From Histoplasma ohiense (lineage: Eukaryota > Ascomycota > Eurotiomycetes > Onygenales > Ajellomycetaceae): DNA of 64,000 nt. Shown here piece by piece: positions 11,552 to 23,505 of the stretch. The stretch's first letter is position 1. Each line of letters begins with the position of its first letter. The stretch covers positions 744,001 to 808,000 of the forward strand of contig JAEVHH010000001.1 of assembly GCA_017607445.1 (NCBI GenBank). The letters are read 5' to 3'. The translations under genes were made by a program, and so were the position numbers. The notes below the pieces were generated by a model that was given only the letters and a program-made list of their open reading frames with translations, had not been told where the DNA came from and ran no database searches.

Positions 11552-12037
11552 TTACGAATTGATTAAGGAAAGAAGAAGAAAAGAAATCAGAAGAAAAGGT
11601 CATATGAAAAGAGTTCTTATAAAGGGAAATTTGAGGTGGAAGAATATCAGAAGCCACTTCACAGTGAAGTGTGGAGCAGAAGAATGTTAAAAGCTACACA
11701 GAAGAATTGTTAAAAACTACACAAATGCAGAGTGTGAAGTGAGAGAATCATTGAAAGCTACATGAAAGAATTGTTAGAAACTACACAAATGTGAAGCATG
11801 AGAGGAGAGAATCATTGAGAGCTATGTGAAAAAATTGTTAGAGACTACACAAGCACAGAGCATGAAGTGAGAGAATATTAAGAGCTATATAGAAGAATTG
11901 TTAGAGACTATACAAATGCAGAGCACAGAGTAGAAGAACATCAAGAGTTGCATGAAATCACAATAATCAGAAACAAGCAGATGCAGAAGAGAAGTTGATT
12001 GTGTAAGTTAATTATTAACAGATACTAATTCATCACA
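11552..12037 (-). repeat. Left LTR of Gypsy-1 copy B, remainder
   Basis: It continues from 5715 after removal of the hAT element and one duplication. The reconstructed LTR length is 534 bp, equal to the right LTR. It ends CATCACA at 12037. The internal 63-bp subrepeats are visible. Confidence 0.9.
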
Positions 12038-15000
12038 TTATCCCTCTCTATCAGAGTGAGTGAGAACTTGTAGATGTCAAGAATGATGATGTTCTTCAAG
12101 ACAGACACAGATTCCCAGATCAGACAATTATATTCTACTCATTTGATGAGATATTTACAGTGGTGATGATTGATTCTATTATCAAGAATTACTTCAATCT
12201 CTCACTCAAGTTCATTGTCTTCTTCTACAATGATAGATGGCTGTCAATTAAAGATTCTCTGTGAGGGAAATGAATCCTTGACTGTGAGTTGAAGCAGGTT
12301 TGTATGAAAGATGCTGTGGATGTCAGACAGAGTGTTGAGTCAATAATCATATATATCTAACACTTTCTTGACTGTATACTTGATATGATGATAATCTAGT
12401 ATACATAAGAGACAGTCTGTTTTTATGTTTTTGAGATTCAGTCAGATTTTGTCTTCTATATAATATCAGATCACAGAACTTCTTCTGATGTTCATTTGAT
12501 TTTTGTAATTTTACTGAATACTGATTATTGAAGCTTCTGCTCATTCATGAGCTTTCTTCAGTTTGCTCACAATATTCTCTGTTATCTGTATGAGACTGTG
12601 GGTGTACACAGTTTCTCAGAGAATCTCAGAGAAGTTCAGAATCTCTAAGTTGTATCTATATAGAATAAAGAATGAGCTTACATCTGTTATAGCAGAATCT
12701 CAACTGTTAATCATAATCTCAGCATGTGACAGCAGATTGCTTCAGTTGTTTTGTATATAATTGTAGAACTTATGAAGAATGTTCTTTACTGTTTGTATCA
12801 TTCTCTCAATAGCTTCATCAATCTCTGAGTGATATACTGTTGATAACTTTTGTTCAATTCTTAGTAATTGACATACACAGACTCAGAGTGTGCTGATAAA
12901 TTGATTGTCTCTATCTGACACAATGAATGAAGACAGATTGTGTATATAATAGAATGAGCTTCTGATGAAGATGTCTGCAACTACTTCAGTGTTCATCTTA
13001 TCACAGAGCTGTAGTATTACACTTTTACTGAGTCAGTCAACAATGACTAGAATGTTTGTAGAATCTTCATTCTTGAGCAAGAAAACTGCAAAATCAATAG
13101 CTATATCACATCAAATTCAGTTGAGAACAGATAGAGGCTTCAGCATCTTTTTTTAATATTCATATCATACTGTCACTGAGTTACAACAATCACAGTTGCA
13201 TACAAATCAGTGTATATCTTTCAACATATCTGATCAGTAGAATTCTTGAGTGACAATATTGTACATGATTTTGCATTTTAAGTGCTCAGTTATCAGCAAG
13301 TCATGAATTTCTTGTATGATCTGTGTTTGTAGAGATTCTGAATCAGAGACTCATCATCTATCTTGAAAGTGTAAACAGTTGTCATTGTCAATTGAACATG
13401 CTGAAATATTCATTCTTGAGTATACATCTGTGGGGAATTGAAGTGCTTTGCTTCATATAATTTTGATGACTTGTTGTCAGAATTCATCTGCTTCTGCTGC
13501 TAGTCTTCATTGTTTTTTGAGTGAGAGTTCTTGAGTTTGAAACTAATTGATATATATGCAGAGTTCATCTGATTGTGTAGAACTTTCTATAATTGCAGAG
13601 TCAATTAATCAATACTCTCAATGTTTTCATCTGTCATTCAAGTCATCAGATGATATATTTTATTCTCAGCAGAACAGAGCATCAGCAAAAGTATTCTCTA
13701 CTTCAGATTGATAATGAATTGTGAATGAAAAACAGCTAAGAAACAATGATCAATGTATATGTCTTTCAGTGAGCTTACAAGTGATTGTGAAGTACTCTAA
13801 ATTTTTATGATCAGTAACAATCTCAAACTTCTCAACACTCATAAGTTTGAACTCTCATTCTTCAAGACATTGTATAATTGCTAGAAGCTTTTTGTCATAG
13901 ATCTTGTAGTTGCATTCAGCAGGTGATATCTTTTTCAAGATAAAGACACAAAATTGTAGAACATCTTTGTTATCATATTGTATCAGTGCTTCATCTACTA
14001 CATAATCTGAGATGTCTGTTTTGAGAATTGTATGCTTATCTGAATTGAATGATTGCAGTATTAGAGTGCTTGTGAATATATGCTTCAGCTTTTTGAATAC
14101 TTCATCCACTTCATCAGTCCATTGAAATACAGCATCTTTTCAGATCAGATTCATCAGTGATTGTATGATATTGAAGAAGTCTTTGATGAATCTTCAGTAG
14201 AAGTTGATGAATTCTAGAAAGTTTCTAGTCTCTTTTACTGAAACTGATGTCTTTCAGTTGAGAATTGCTTTCATCTTCTTAGAATCCATGCATACATCTT
14301 TTTCAGCTTTGATGATGAATTCTAGATAGATTATAGACTTGATCTTAAAGTTGTATTTATCAATGTTCACTTACAGTTCAGCTTTTTGTAGACAGTCAAG
14401 CACTTGTTGTACATGCTTGCAGTACTCAGTGAGCAGTTCATTGATGAAGATCAGAATATCATTCATATACACTGAGACAATCTCATTAAGCAGATCTTAT
14501 AGAGCTCAGTTAATATATTTCTGAAATGTGTTTGAAGTGTTTGCTAATTCAAAGGAGATCACTGTTCATTTGTATAATTCATAACACATACAAAAAGCAG
14601 TTAGTCATTCATCATCTTCATTAATTCTTATTTTATAGAAGGCTGCAGAGATGTCAAGCTTTGTAAATCATTTTATTTTTTCTATTCATTCAAGTGTTTC
14701 ATTGATGAGTGGAAGAGAGTATTGATTCTTCTGTGTAATCTTGTTGAGTTCTTGATAGTCAATACAGAATTGTAAGTCTTCTTCTGATTTCTTTGTGAAC
14801 AGTATAAATACTGCAGTGGATGAGTTGCTAACATGAATAAAGTCTTTGTTCAGTAGTTCATTGAATGTTTTTTGTAGAATGAAAAGCTTGTTGTGTGATA
14901 TACTGTAAAGAGAATCTCAGAGTGATTGCAGATTCTTACTGTTTTTTTTAATGAGCTTGATTGTATGATCTATACTGAGTTCTCAGTGAGAAGGAAGCTT

Positions 15001-15560
15001 TTCAGCTTTCTTCTCATCAAATATATCTGTGAAGTCTTTGTATGATTTGAGTAGTTTCTTGTGCAATTTCTTGAAGTCTTTGAGTTCTAGCTTTTCTAAT
15101 GCTTTTTTGATATTCATTATACTAGCAGTGAACACTTGAACATTCTTCTTCTCATGCATTTGATGAGTTAGTAGTTTGTACACTTCTGCTGATATTTGAA
15201 TGAGATCAGCAGTTCTATCAACATTCTTTTTATAAACACAGTTGCTTTCTGAGAAAATAAGACAGTGATTGTATACATTCAACAAGGTTCCAAATTCTGT
15301 GAGCTATGATAGACTGAGCATTAGATTGTACTCAAGGTCTTGTATTTCATATATGTATATATTCTTTTTCTCATGTTCTTCTACATCAATATTAAATCTT
15401 ATCATGTTGTAGAAGATGAATTCTCTAAAGCCATCAAATTCACTGAATTTATACAGTTTGAAAAAGAGAATATACTGAAGCTTATGCTTCTCAATCAACT
15501 GAGTGTCTATAAGAGTATAGTGAAGAAAACCACTGTCTATCATTGCTCATACATTGACTA
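12038..15560 (-). pseudogene. Gypsy-1 copy B pol (PR-RT-RH-IN-chromodomain)
   Basis: On the reverse strand, domains run from right to left: protease-like MIDSGFLHYTLIDTQLIEKH at about 15304-15543; a linker at 14983-15285; RT at about 14900-14230; RNase H at about 14109-13740, opening with a DEVFKKLK...F..TLILQSFN block; integrase at about 13400-12680; and a chromodomain remnant near 12210-12080. The domain order (RNase H before integrase, terminal chromodomain) identifies a Ty3/Gypsy chromovirus. Frame breaks throughout, many being TGA in place of Trp or Arg. Confidence 0.88.
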
Positions 15561-16089
15561 GACTATTTACAATAGCAGAGATTATAATTGTGTCTGTTTG
15601 TATTTTCTGCTTGAATCTTCAGCTAGCTTTCTGCTTCTTGAGTTTTTGTCTGTATTTTAGAGTGAGAGCTTGTCTTTTCCCTGTTCTTGCTTGTCTATGA
15701 ATGACACAGTGTTCACACACATGAGGGGTTTACTCAGAGCAATTGCATTCAGACATTGATTTGTGAAGTGTTCTGACTTATCACAGTGTATGCAGACTTC
15801 TCTGATGATTCAGTCAGCAGTGTTCTTCTCTGAGATGTTGAGGATTCTCAGACAACTTATATTTACATATGAAACTCAGTTCATTGATTCTGATTCAGAG
15901 ACAGAGAGTGCTGCAGAGTGGTTTGAGATGTATGTATTTGTTCAACAGAATTCTCTGCAATTTTGAAGTATACAGAACTGAGACAGATCATTGTTCAACA
16001 GATGAAGATCAGTGCAGAATTTGCTGTATATTGAGAGCTTTGAATGCTCTATATTTCAATTATGCAACTGAAAGTTCAAGTTCTTGAAC

Positions 16090-16700
16090 AATATATTAAT
16101 CTTGATAATATCATCTCAGTCTTACTCATCTGTTTCTAGAAGTTTGTGATTGAATTCAGAAAGATAAGTTATCAATGCAATATTCATCTGACAAATCTGA
16201 TTAAGTCAGTTCAATGTCTTGACTTGAAGTGTAGAATTGAGAAAGAGAGAGTTGAGTTGTTGAAAGACTAGCTCTGACATACACTGATGATTCTGACAAT
16301 GACTCATTCAGAATTGAAATTTTGCTAACATATCATCATTCAATCTGCTATGAATATATCACACTTGATTGAATAGTGAGTCTATTACTTGTTCATTGAT
16401 GTTCAATTTGATGTTCATTTTTGACTTCCACACAAGATAGAGTGCTAGATCTCTCTCATATTTATTGAGAATTGAGAGCTTCTCTCTTGAGAGATTTTTG
16501 TGAGACATGAGTGTAGAAGAAATGATGAATGCAGAAGTGCTCATCTCAGCAAATCATTGTTGCAATTCAGCTATCTGTAGTGTCTGTTGCTGAAGAATGC
16601 TTTGTAGATCTAAGTTATTGTCCACTGCATTTGAGTGTGATGAGTGTTTGTAGAATTGTTTGTAGTTCATTTCAATGTCTAAGAACATATAATAATAAAA
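16090..16700 (-). pseudogene. Gypsy-1 copy B gag
   Basis: The reverse-strand frames 16359-16544 and 16554-16754 carry segments shared with copies A and C (LSREKLSILNKY; IAELQQ). This is the capsid-like gag. It has several frameshifts and stops. Confidence 0.85.
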
Positions 16701-17020
16701 AAAAAAGAAAAGAAATACTTGTAGATACTCAGTTCTCTCACAGACACTATTCACAGTGTTGCAGTGCTAAGCTTTATCAAGCTTCTTTGTGAATACTATT
16801 TACAGTGTTACAGTTTATAGACACTTGAGCCTTGTAGAACACAGTTGATTGTGTCTCAGACACTTAGATATAACAGTCTATATAACTAACAATAGAGACA
16901 CTCAGACTCACAAGAGATCTCTTATAACAACTAGACACTTGAATCTGTAAACAATGCACTTGAGTGTAAGAACTAATAATGAGGCACTTGAGCTTTAAAC
17001 ACAGAAGAATCAATTCATAA

Positions 17021-17554
17021 TGTAATGAGTGTACTTTGATTAATGATCTAGCACTATTCTAATACAGATTATGAATTGATTAAGAAAAGAAGGAGAAAAG
17101 AAATCAGAAGAAAAGATCATACAAAGAGGATTCTTATAGAGAGAAATTCAGAGCAGAAGAATATCAGAAGCCACTTCACAGTGAAGTACAGAGCAGAAGA
17201 ACATTAAGAGCTACACAGAAGAATCATTAGAAACTATACAAGTACAGAGTATAGAACAGAAGAATCATTGAAAGCTACACAGAAGAATCATTAGAAACTA
17301 CATAAATGCAGAGCATGAAAAGAGAGAATCATTGAGAGCTACACAGAAGAATCATTAGAGACTATACAAACACAGAGCACAGAGCAGAAGAATGTTAAGA
17401 GCTATGCAGAAGAATCATTAGAGACTACATGAGTGCAGAGCACAGAGTGAAAGAACATCAAGAGTTACATGAGATCACAATAACCAGGAATGAGCAGATG
17501 CAGAAGAAGAGTTGATTGTGTAAGTTAATTGCTAATAGATGCTAACTCATCACA
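17021..17554 (-). repeat. Right LTR of Gypsy-1 copy B (534 bp)
   Basis: It begins TGTAATGAGTGTACTTTG and ends CTCATCACA, followed by the CAAGT duplication. It is more mutated than the left LTR. Confidence 0.93.
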
Positions 17555-17718
17555 CAAGTATAAAGAAATATATTCCATTGAAAAGAGTCTCTGAATTCTC
17601 TAAGCCTTGATGAAATGATGAGATTTCAAATAAAAGAAGACATTTAGCTAGAGTTAAAAAAGATTGAAAAGAAGATCTTATTTCATTTGAGTATTTAAAG
17701 AATATTAGAAATGATTAT
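17555..17718 (+). pseudogene. LINE ORF2, pre-RT linker segment
   Basis: A 164-bp island of LINE sequence between Gypsy copies B and C. The frame reads RRHLARVKKD and then FEYLKNIRNDY, the basic 'RR..AR..' linker between endonuclease and RT in fungal LINEs. Skipping copy C and one ATTAT, the frame runs straight on at 23511, which confirms the join. Confidence 0.85.
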
Positions 17719-18188
17719 TGTTACAGGTTAGCATCTGTTAGTAATTAACTTACGCAACCAACTCCCCTCCTGCACCCGCTCGTTCCTGGCCATTGTGACC
17801 TCGCGTAATCCTCAATGTTCTTCTGCTTCATGCTCTGTGCTTGTGTAGTTTCTAACAATTCTTCTGTGTAGCTTCTAACATTCTCCCGCTCTGTGTTCCA
17901 TGCTCACATAGTCTCTAATGATTCTTCCACATAGCTCTCAATGATTCCCCTGCCCCACGCTCTGTGCTCATGTAGTCTCTAATAATTCTTATGTGTACTC
18001 CTTAATGTTCTTTCACTCTGTGCTCCACTGTGGAGCAGCTTCTGATATTCTTTCATCTTAAACTTTTCTCTATAAGAACCTTCTTTGTACAACCTTTTCT
18101 TCTGATTTCTTTTCTCTTTCTTTCCTTAATCAATTCATAATCTGTATTAGAATAGTGCTAGATTGTTAATTGAAGTACACTCATTACA
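17719..18188 (+). repeat. 5' LTR of Gypsy-1 copy C (470 bp)
   Basis: It starts TGTTACAGGTTAGCATCTG and ends GTACACTCATTACA. It is 64 bp shorter than the LTRs of copy B, equal to about one internal subrepeat. Confidence 0.93.
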
Positions 18189-18480
18189 TTACAAATTGAT
18201 TCTTCTGCATTTAAGATCTGAATGTCTTGTTATTAGTTCTTACATCTGAGTGCATTGTTATTAATTCTTACATCTGAGTGTATTGTTATCAGTTCTTACA
18301 TCTGAGTGTGTTGTTTACAGATCTGAGTGTCTAGTTGTTACAAGAGATCTCTCATGGATCTGAGTGCTCTTATCATTAGTTATATAGACTGTTGTGTCTA
18401 AGTGTCTGAAACACAATTGACTGTGTTCTACAACACATCTGAACACAGTGGATGATAACTTAGATCTACAAAGCATTCTT
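18189..18480 (+). other. Gypsy-1 copy C untranslated leader
   Basis: This lies between the 5' LTR and gag and presumably carries the primer-binding site, which I could not match to a particular tRNA. It contains a repeated motif with the core CATCTGAGTG. Confidence 0.6.
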
Positions 18481-19400
18481 CAGCAGTAGATGCTACAGAT
18501 GACTGAATTGCAACAATGACTTGCTGAGATGAGCATTTTCATATTCACTGTTTCTTCTACACCCACATCTCATGAAAAGCTCTCAAGAGAGAAGCTTTCA
18601 ATCCTCAATAAATACAAGAGAGATCTAGCACTCTATCTTATATGAAAGTCAAAAGCAAACACCAAATTGAACATCAACAGATAAGCAATAGACTCACTAT
18701 TCAATCAAATGTGGTATATTTATAGCAGATTGAATGATGATGTGTTAGTGAAATTTCAACTCTAAATGAGTCATTGTCAGAACAATCAGTGTACATCAGA
18801 GCTAGTCTTTCAACAACTCAACTCTCTCTTTCTCAATTCTACACTTCAAGTCAAGATATTGAACTGGTTTAATCAGACTTGTCAGATGAATGTTGTGTTG
18901 ACAACTTATCTTTCTGAATTCAATCACAAGCTTCTAGAAGCAGATGAGCAAGACTGGAATGATGCTGTCAAAATCAACATATTGTTCAAAAACTTGAACT
19001 TTCAGTTGTATAACTGAAGTGTAGAGTGTCTGAAGTTCTCAATATATAGTGAATTCTGTGCTGATTTTTGTCTGTTGAACAAGAATCTGTCTCAGTTCCA
19101 CATGCTTCAAAATTGCAGAGGATTTCACTGAATAAATGCATACACTTCAAACTGCTCTGCAGCACCTCTCATCTCTGAATCAGAATCAATGAACTGAGTT
19201 TCACATATAAACACAAGTCATCTGAGAGTCTTCAATGTCTCAGAGAAGAATGTTGCTGATCAAATCATCAGAGAAGTCTACATACACTGCAACAAATCAG
19301 AACACTTCACAAATCAATGTTCAAATACAATCACTCTGAGTAAACCCTTCATATGTGTGAACACTGTGTCATTTGTGGACAGACAAGAACAGAGAAAAGA
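18481..19400 (+). pseudogene. Gypsy-1 copy C gag
   Basis: Capsid-like gag. The longest open piece is 18766-19017 (83 residues; VFQQLNSLFLNSTLQVKI). Further on, near 19275-19320, lies a CCHC knuckle remnant reading HCNKSEHFTNQC, whose first cysteine appears changed to tyrosine. In-frame stops are mostly TGA. Confidence 0.85.
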
Positions 19401-22400
19401 TGAGCTCTCACTTTAAAATATGAATAAGAGCTCAAGAAGCAGAAAGCTAGCTGAAGATTTGAGCAGAAGATACAAGTGAATACAATCATGATCTCTGTCA
19501 TTATAAATAGTCTAGTCAATGTATGAGCAATGATAGACAGTGATTTCCTTCATTATACTCTTATAGACACTCAGCTGATTGAGAAGCATAAGCTTCAGTG
19601 TATTCTCTTTTTCAAGCTGTGTAAACTCAGTGAATTTGATGGCTTCAGAGGATCAGTCTTCTACAACATGATAAGATTTAACATTGACATAGAAGGACAC
19701 AAGAAAAAGAATATATATGCATACAAAATACAAGACCTTGAGTACAATCTAATACTCAGTCTATCATAGCTCACAGAATTTGAAACCTTGTTGAATGCAC
19801 ACAACCACTGTCTTATTTTCTCAGAAGGTGACTGTGTTTACAAGAAGAATGTTGATAGAACCACTGATTTCACTCAGATATCAGCAGAAGCATACAAACT
19901 ACTGATCTGTCAAGCACATGAGAAGAAGAACATCCAAGTGTTCACTGCTAGCATGATGAATATCAAAAAAGCATTAGAAAAGTTAGAACTCAAAGATCTC
20001 AAGAAACTATGTAAGAAACTATCTGAATTGTACAAAGACTTTACAGATGTGTTCAATGAGAAAGAAGCTGAAAAGCTTCTCTCTCACTGAGAACTCAGTA
20101 TAGATCATACAATCAAATTTATTAAGAAAAATAATAAGAATCCACAACTGCTCTGAGATTCTCTCTACAGTATGTCATATAATGAGCTTCTCATTCTATG
20201 AAAAACATTCAATGAATTACTGAACAAAGACTTTATTTGTATTAGCAACTCATCCACTACAGCATCTGTACTGTTTGTGAAGAAATCAGAAGAAGATCTA
20301 CAATTTTGTGTTGACTACTGAGAACTCAACAAGATTACACAGAAGAACTGATACTCTCTCTCATTCATCAATGAAACATTTGAATGAATAGAAAAAGCAA
20401 AATAATTTACAAAGCTTGACATCTCTGCAGCCTTCTATAAGATAAGGATTAATGAAGATGATGAATGACTAACCACTTTTCATATATGTTACAGATTATA
20501 TGAATGGACAGTGATTCTCTTTGAATTAGTGAATGCTTCAAATATGTTTCAGAAATACATTAACTGAGCTCTATAAGATCTGCTCAATGAGATCATCTCA
20601 GCATACATGAATGATATTCTGATCTTCACTGATGGACTGCTTACTGAGCACTGCAAACACATACAACAAGTGCTTGATCATCTATGAAAAGTCAGACTAC
20701 AAGTGAACATTGACAAATGTGACTTCAAGATCAAGTCTACAATCTATCTAGAATTCATCATTGAAGCTGAAAAAGACATATACATGGATTCTAAGAAGGT
20801 GAAAGCAATTCTCAACTGAGAGATATCAGTCTCAGTAAAAGAAACTAGAAGCTTTCTAGAATTCATCAACTTCTACTGAAGATTCATCAAAGACTTCTTC
20901 AACATCATACAATCACTGACAGATCTGACTCAGAAAGACACTGTATTTCAATGAACTGACAAAGCAGACACAGTATTTAAAAAGCTGAAGTGTATATTCA
21001 CAAACACTTCAATGCTGCAATTATTCAATCTGAATAAGCATACAATTCTTGAAATGAATGCCTCAGATTATGTAGTAGATGAGACACTGATGCAATATGA
21101 TAATGAAGATGTTCTACAATTCTATATCTTTATCTTAAAAAAGATGTCATCCACTGAATGCAACTATGAGATCTATGACAAGAAGCTTCTAGCAATCATA
21201 TAATATCTCAAAGAATGAGAGTCTGAACTTATGAGCATTGAAAAGTTTGAGATTGTTACCAATCATAAGAACTTAGAGTACTTCACAATCACTCATAAGC
21301 TCACTGAAAGACATATGCATTGATCATTGTTTCTTAGCTATTTTTCATTCACAATTTGTTATTGATCTGAAGTAGAGAACATTCTTGTGAATGCTCTGTT
21401 TCATCAAGAACAAGATATATCATCTGATGACTTGGACAACAGATGAAAACATCAAGAGCATCAGTTAATTGACTCTGTAATTATAGAAAGTTCTACATAA
21501 TCAGATAAACTCTGTGTACATATCAATCAGTTCTGAGCTCAAGAACTCTTGTTTAAAGAACAATGGAGACTAGCAGCAGAAGCAGATGAATTCTGACAGC
21601 AAGCTGCTGAAGTTATATGAAGTAAAACATCTTGATTTCCCACAGATGTATATTCAAGAACAGATATCTCAGCATGTTCAATTGACAATGACAACTGCTT
21701 ACATTTTTGAAATAGACAATGAGTCCCCAATTCAGAATCTCTACAAACACAGATTATGCAAGAAATTCATAACTCACTGATGATCAGACACTCAGAATGT
21801 GAAATCATGTACAACATTGTTGTCTGAGAATTCTACTGATCAGATATGTCAAAAGATATACATCAGTTCATACACAACTGTGATCACTGCAGCTCAGTGA
21901 CAGCATGATATGAATATCAAAAAAAGATGCTGAAGCCTCTATCTGTCTCTGACTGAATTTAGTGTGATATAGCTATCAATTTTGCAGTTTTCTTATCTGA
22001 AAGCAGAGATTCTAGAAACATTCTAGTCATTGTCAACTGATTCAGCAAGGATGTAATACTACAGCTCTGTGATAAGATGAATGCTGAAGTAGTTGCAGAT
22101 GCCTTCATCAGAAGCCTGTTCTATTGTATACACAGTCTGTCTTCATTTATTGTATCAGATAGAGACAGTCAATTCATCAGTGCACTCTGAGCCTGTGTAT
22201 GCCAATTATTAAAAATCAAATAAAAGTTATCAACAGTGTATCACTCAGAGACTGATGAAGCTACTGAGAGAATGATACAAATGATAAAGAACATTCTTCA
22301 TAAGTTCTGCAATTACACACAAGACAACTGAAGCAATCTGCTGCCACACACTGAGATTATGATTAATAGTCAAGATTTCATCACAACAGATGTAAGCTCA

Positions 22401-22990
22401 TTCTTTCTTCTACACAGATACAACTTAGAGATTCTGAACTTCTCTGAGACTCTCTGAGAAACTGTGTACATCCACAGCCTCATACAGATGGCAGAGAACA
22501 TTGTGAGCAAGTTGAAGAAAGTCTGTGAATGAACAGAAGCTTCAATAATCAGCACTCAGTAAGATTATAAGAATCAAGCAAACATCAGAAGAAGTTCTGC
22601 AACTTGATATTATGTAGAAGACAAAGTCTGACTGAATCTCAAGAATATAAGAACAGATCACTCTTTGTGTACACTAGATTATCACCATATCAAATATACA
22701 GTGAAGAAAGTGCTAGATACACACAATTATCAACTCAACACTCTGTCTGACATTCACAACATCTTTCATACAAACCTGCTCTGACCCACAGCTGAGAATT
22801 CATTCCCCTCACAGAGAACCTTCAATTGACAGTCACTCATCATTGTAGAAGAAGACAATGAACTCAAGTGGGAAATCAAAGCAATTCTTGATAATAGAAT
22901 CAATCATCACCACTGTGAATATCTTGTCAAATGAGTAGAATACAATCATCTGATCTGAGAATCTGTGTCTGTCTTGAAGAACACTGCTGC
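19401..22990 (+). pseudogene. Gypsy-1 copy C pol with C-terminal chromodomain
   Basis: Protease lies around 19500-19769 (MIDSDFLHYTLIDTQLIEKH). RT runs about 20190-20830, with its catalytic box now AYMNDILIF where YxDD is expected, a G-to-A type change. RNase H is at about 21000-21340 and integrase at about 21760-22400. A chromodomain at about 22860-22985 (WEIKAILDNRI, then CEYLVK followed by TGA where the family has Trp) would target the element to heterochromatin. Every domain carries stops. Confidence 0.9.
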
Positions 22991-23035
22991 CCTCAACATC
23001 TATGAGTCCTCACTCACTCTGATAGAGGGGGATAA

Positions 23036-23505
23036 TGTGATGGATTAGCATCTGTTAGTAATTAACTTACACAATCAACTTCTCTTCTGCATCTACTCAT
23101 TTCTGACTGTTGTGATCTTGTGTAACTCTCAATGTTCTTCCACTCTGTGCTCTGTACTTGTGTAGTTTCTAATGATTCTTTCATATAGCTTCTAATGTTC
23201 TCCCACTCTGTGTTCTGCACTTGCATAGTCTCTAACAATTCTTTCACATAGCTCTCAATGATTCCTCTGCTCCACACTCTGCACTTGTGTAGTCTCTAAC
23301 AATTCTTATGTGTACCTCTTAATGTTCTTCCACTCCACATTTCACTGTGAAGTGGCTTCTGATATTCTTCCACTCTGAACTTTCCTCTATAAAAACCCCC
23401 TTTGTACAACCTTTTCTTCTGATTTCTTTTCTCTTTCTTTTCTTAATCAATTCATAATCTGTATTAGAATAGTGCTAGATCGTTAATCGAAGTACGCCTG
23501 TTACA
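23036..23505 (+). repeat. 3' LTR of Gypsy-1 copy C (470 bp)
   Basis: It starts TGTGATGGATTAGCATCTG and ends GTACGCCTGTTACA. It retains a few CpG at its 3' end, where the 5' LTR has lost them. Confidence 0.93.

Larger units (their letters stand above)
5668..17554 (-). mobile_element. Gypsy-1 copy B, full-length chromovirus, TSD CAAGT
   Basis: The element is bounded by LTRs and by CAAGT duplications at 5663-5667 and 17555-17559. It lies on the reverse strand with order right LTR, gag, protease, RT, RNase H, integrase, chromodomain, left LTR. Without the nested hAT and its duplication it would be about 6.05 kb. Reading frames are broken by many stops, mostly TGA, so it is inactive. The left LTR is itself split by a hAT transposon. 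Confidence 0.92.
17719..23505 (+). mobile_element. Gypsy-1 copy C, full-length chromovirus, TSD ATTAT
   Basis: A 5,787-bp element flanked by ATTAT at 17714-17718 and 23506-23510, with 470-bp LTRs. It lies on the opposite strand to copies A and B. A purine-rich tract (AGAGGGGGATAA) sits just before the 3' LTR, in the place of the plus-strand primer. All coding regions have stops. Confidence 0.95.
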
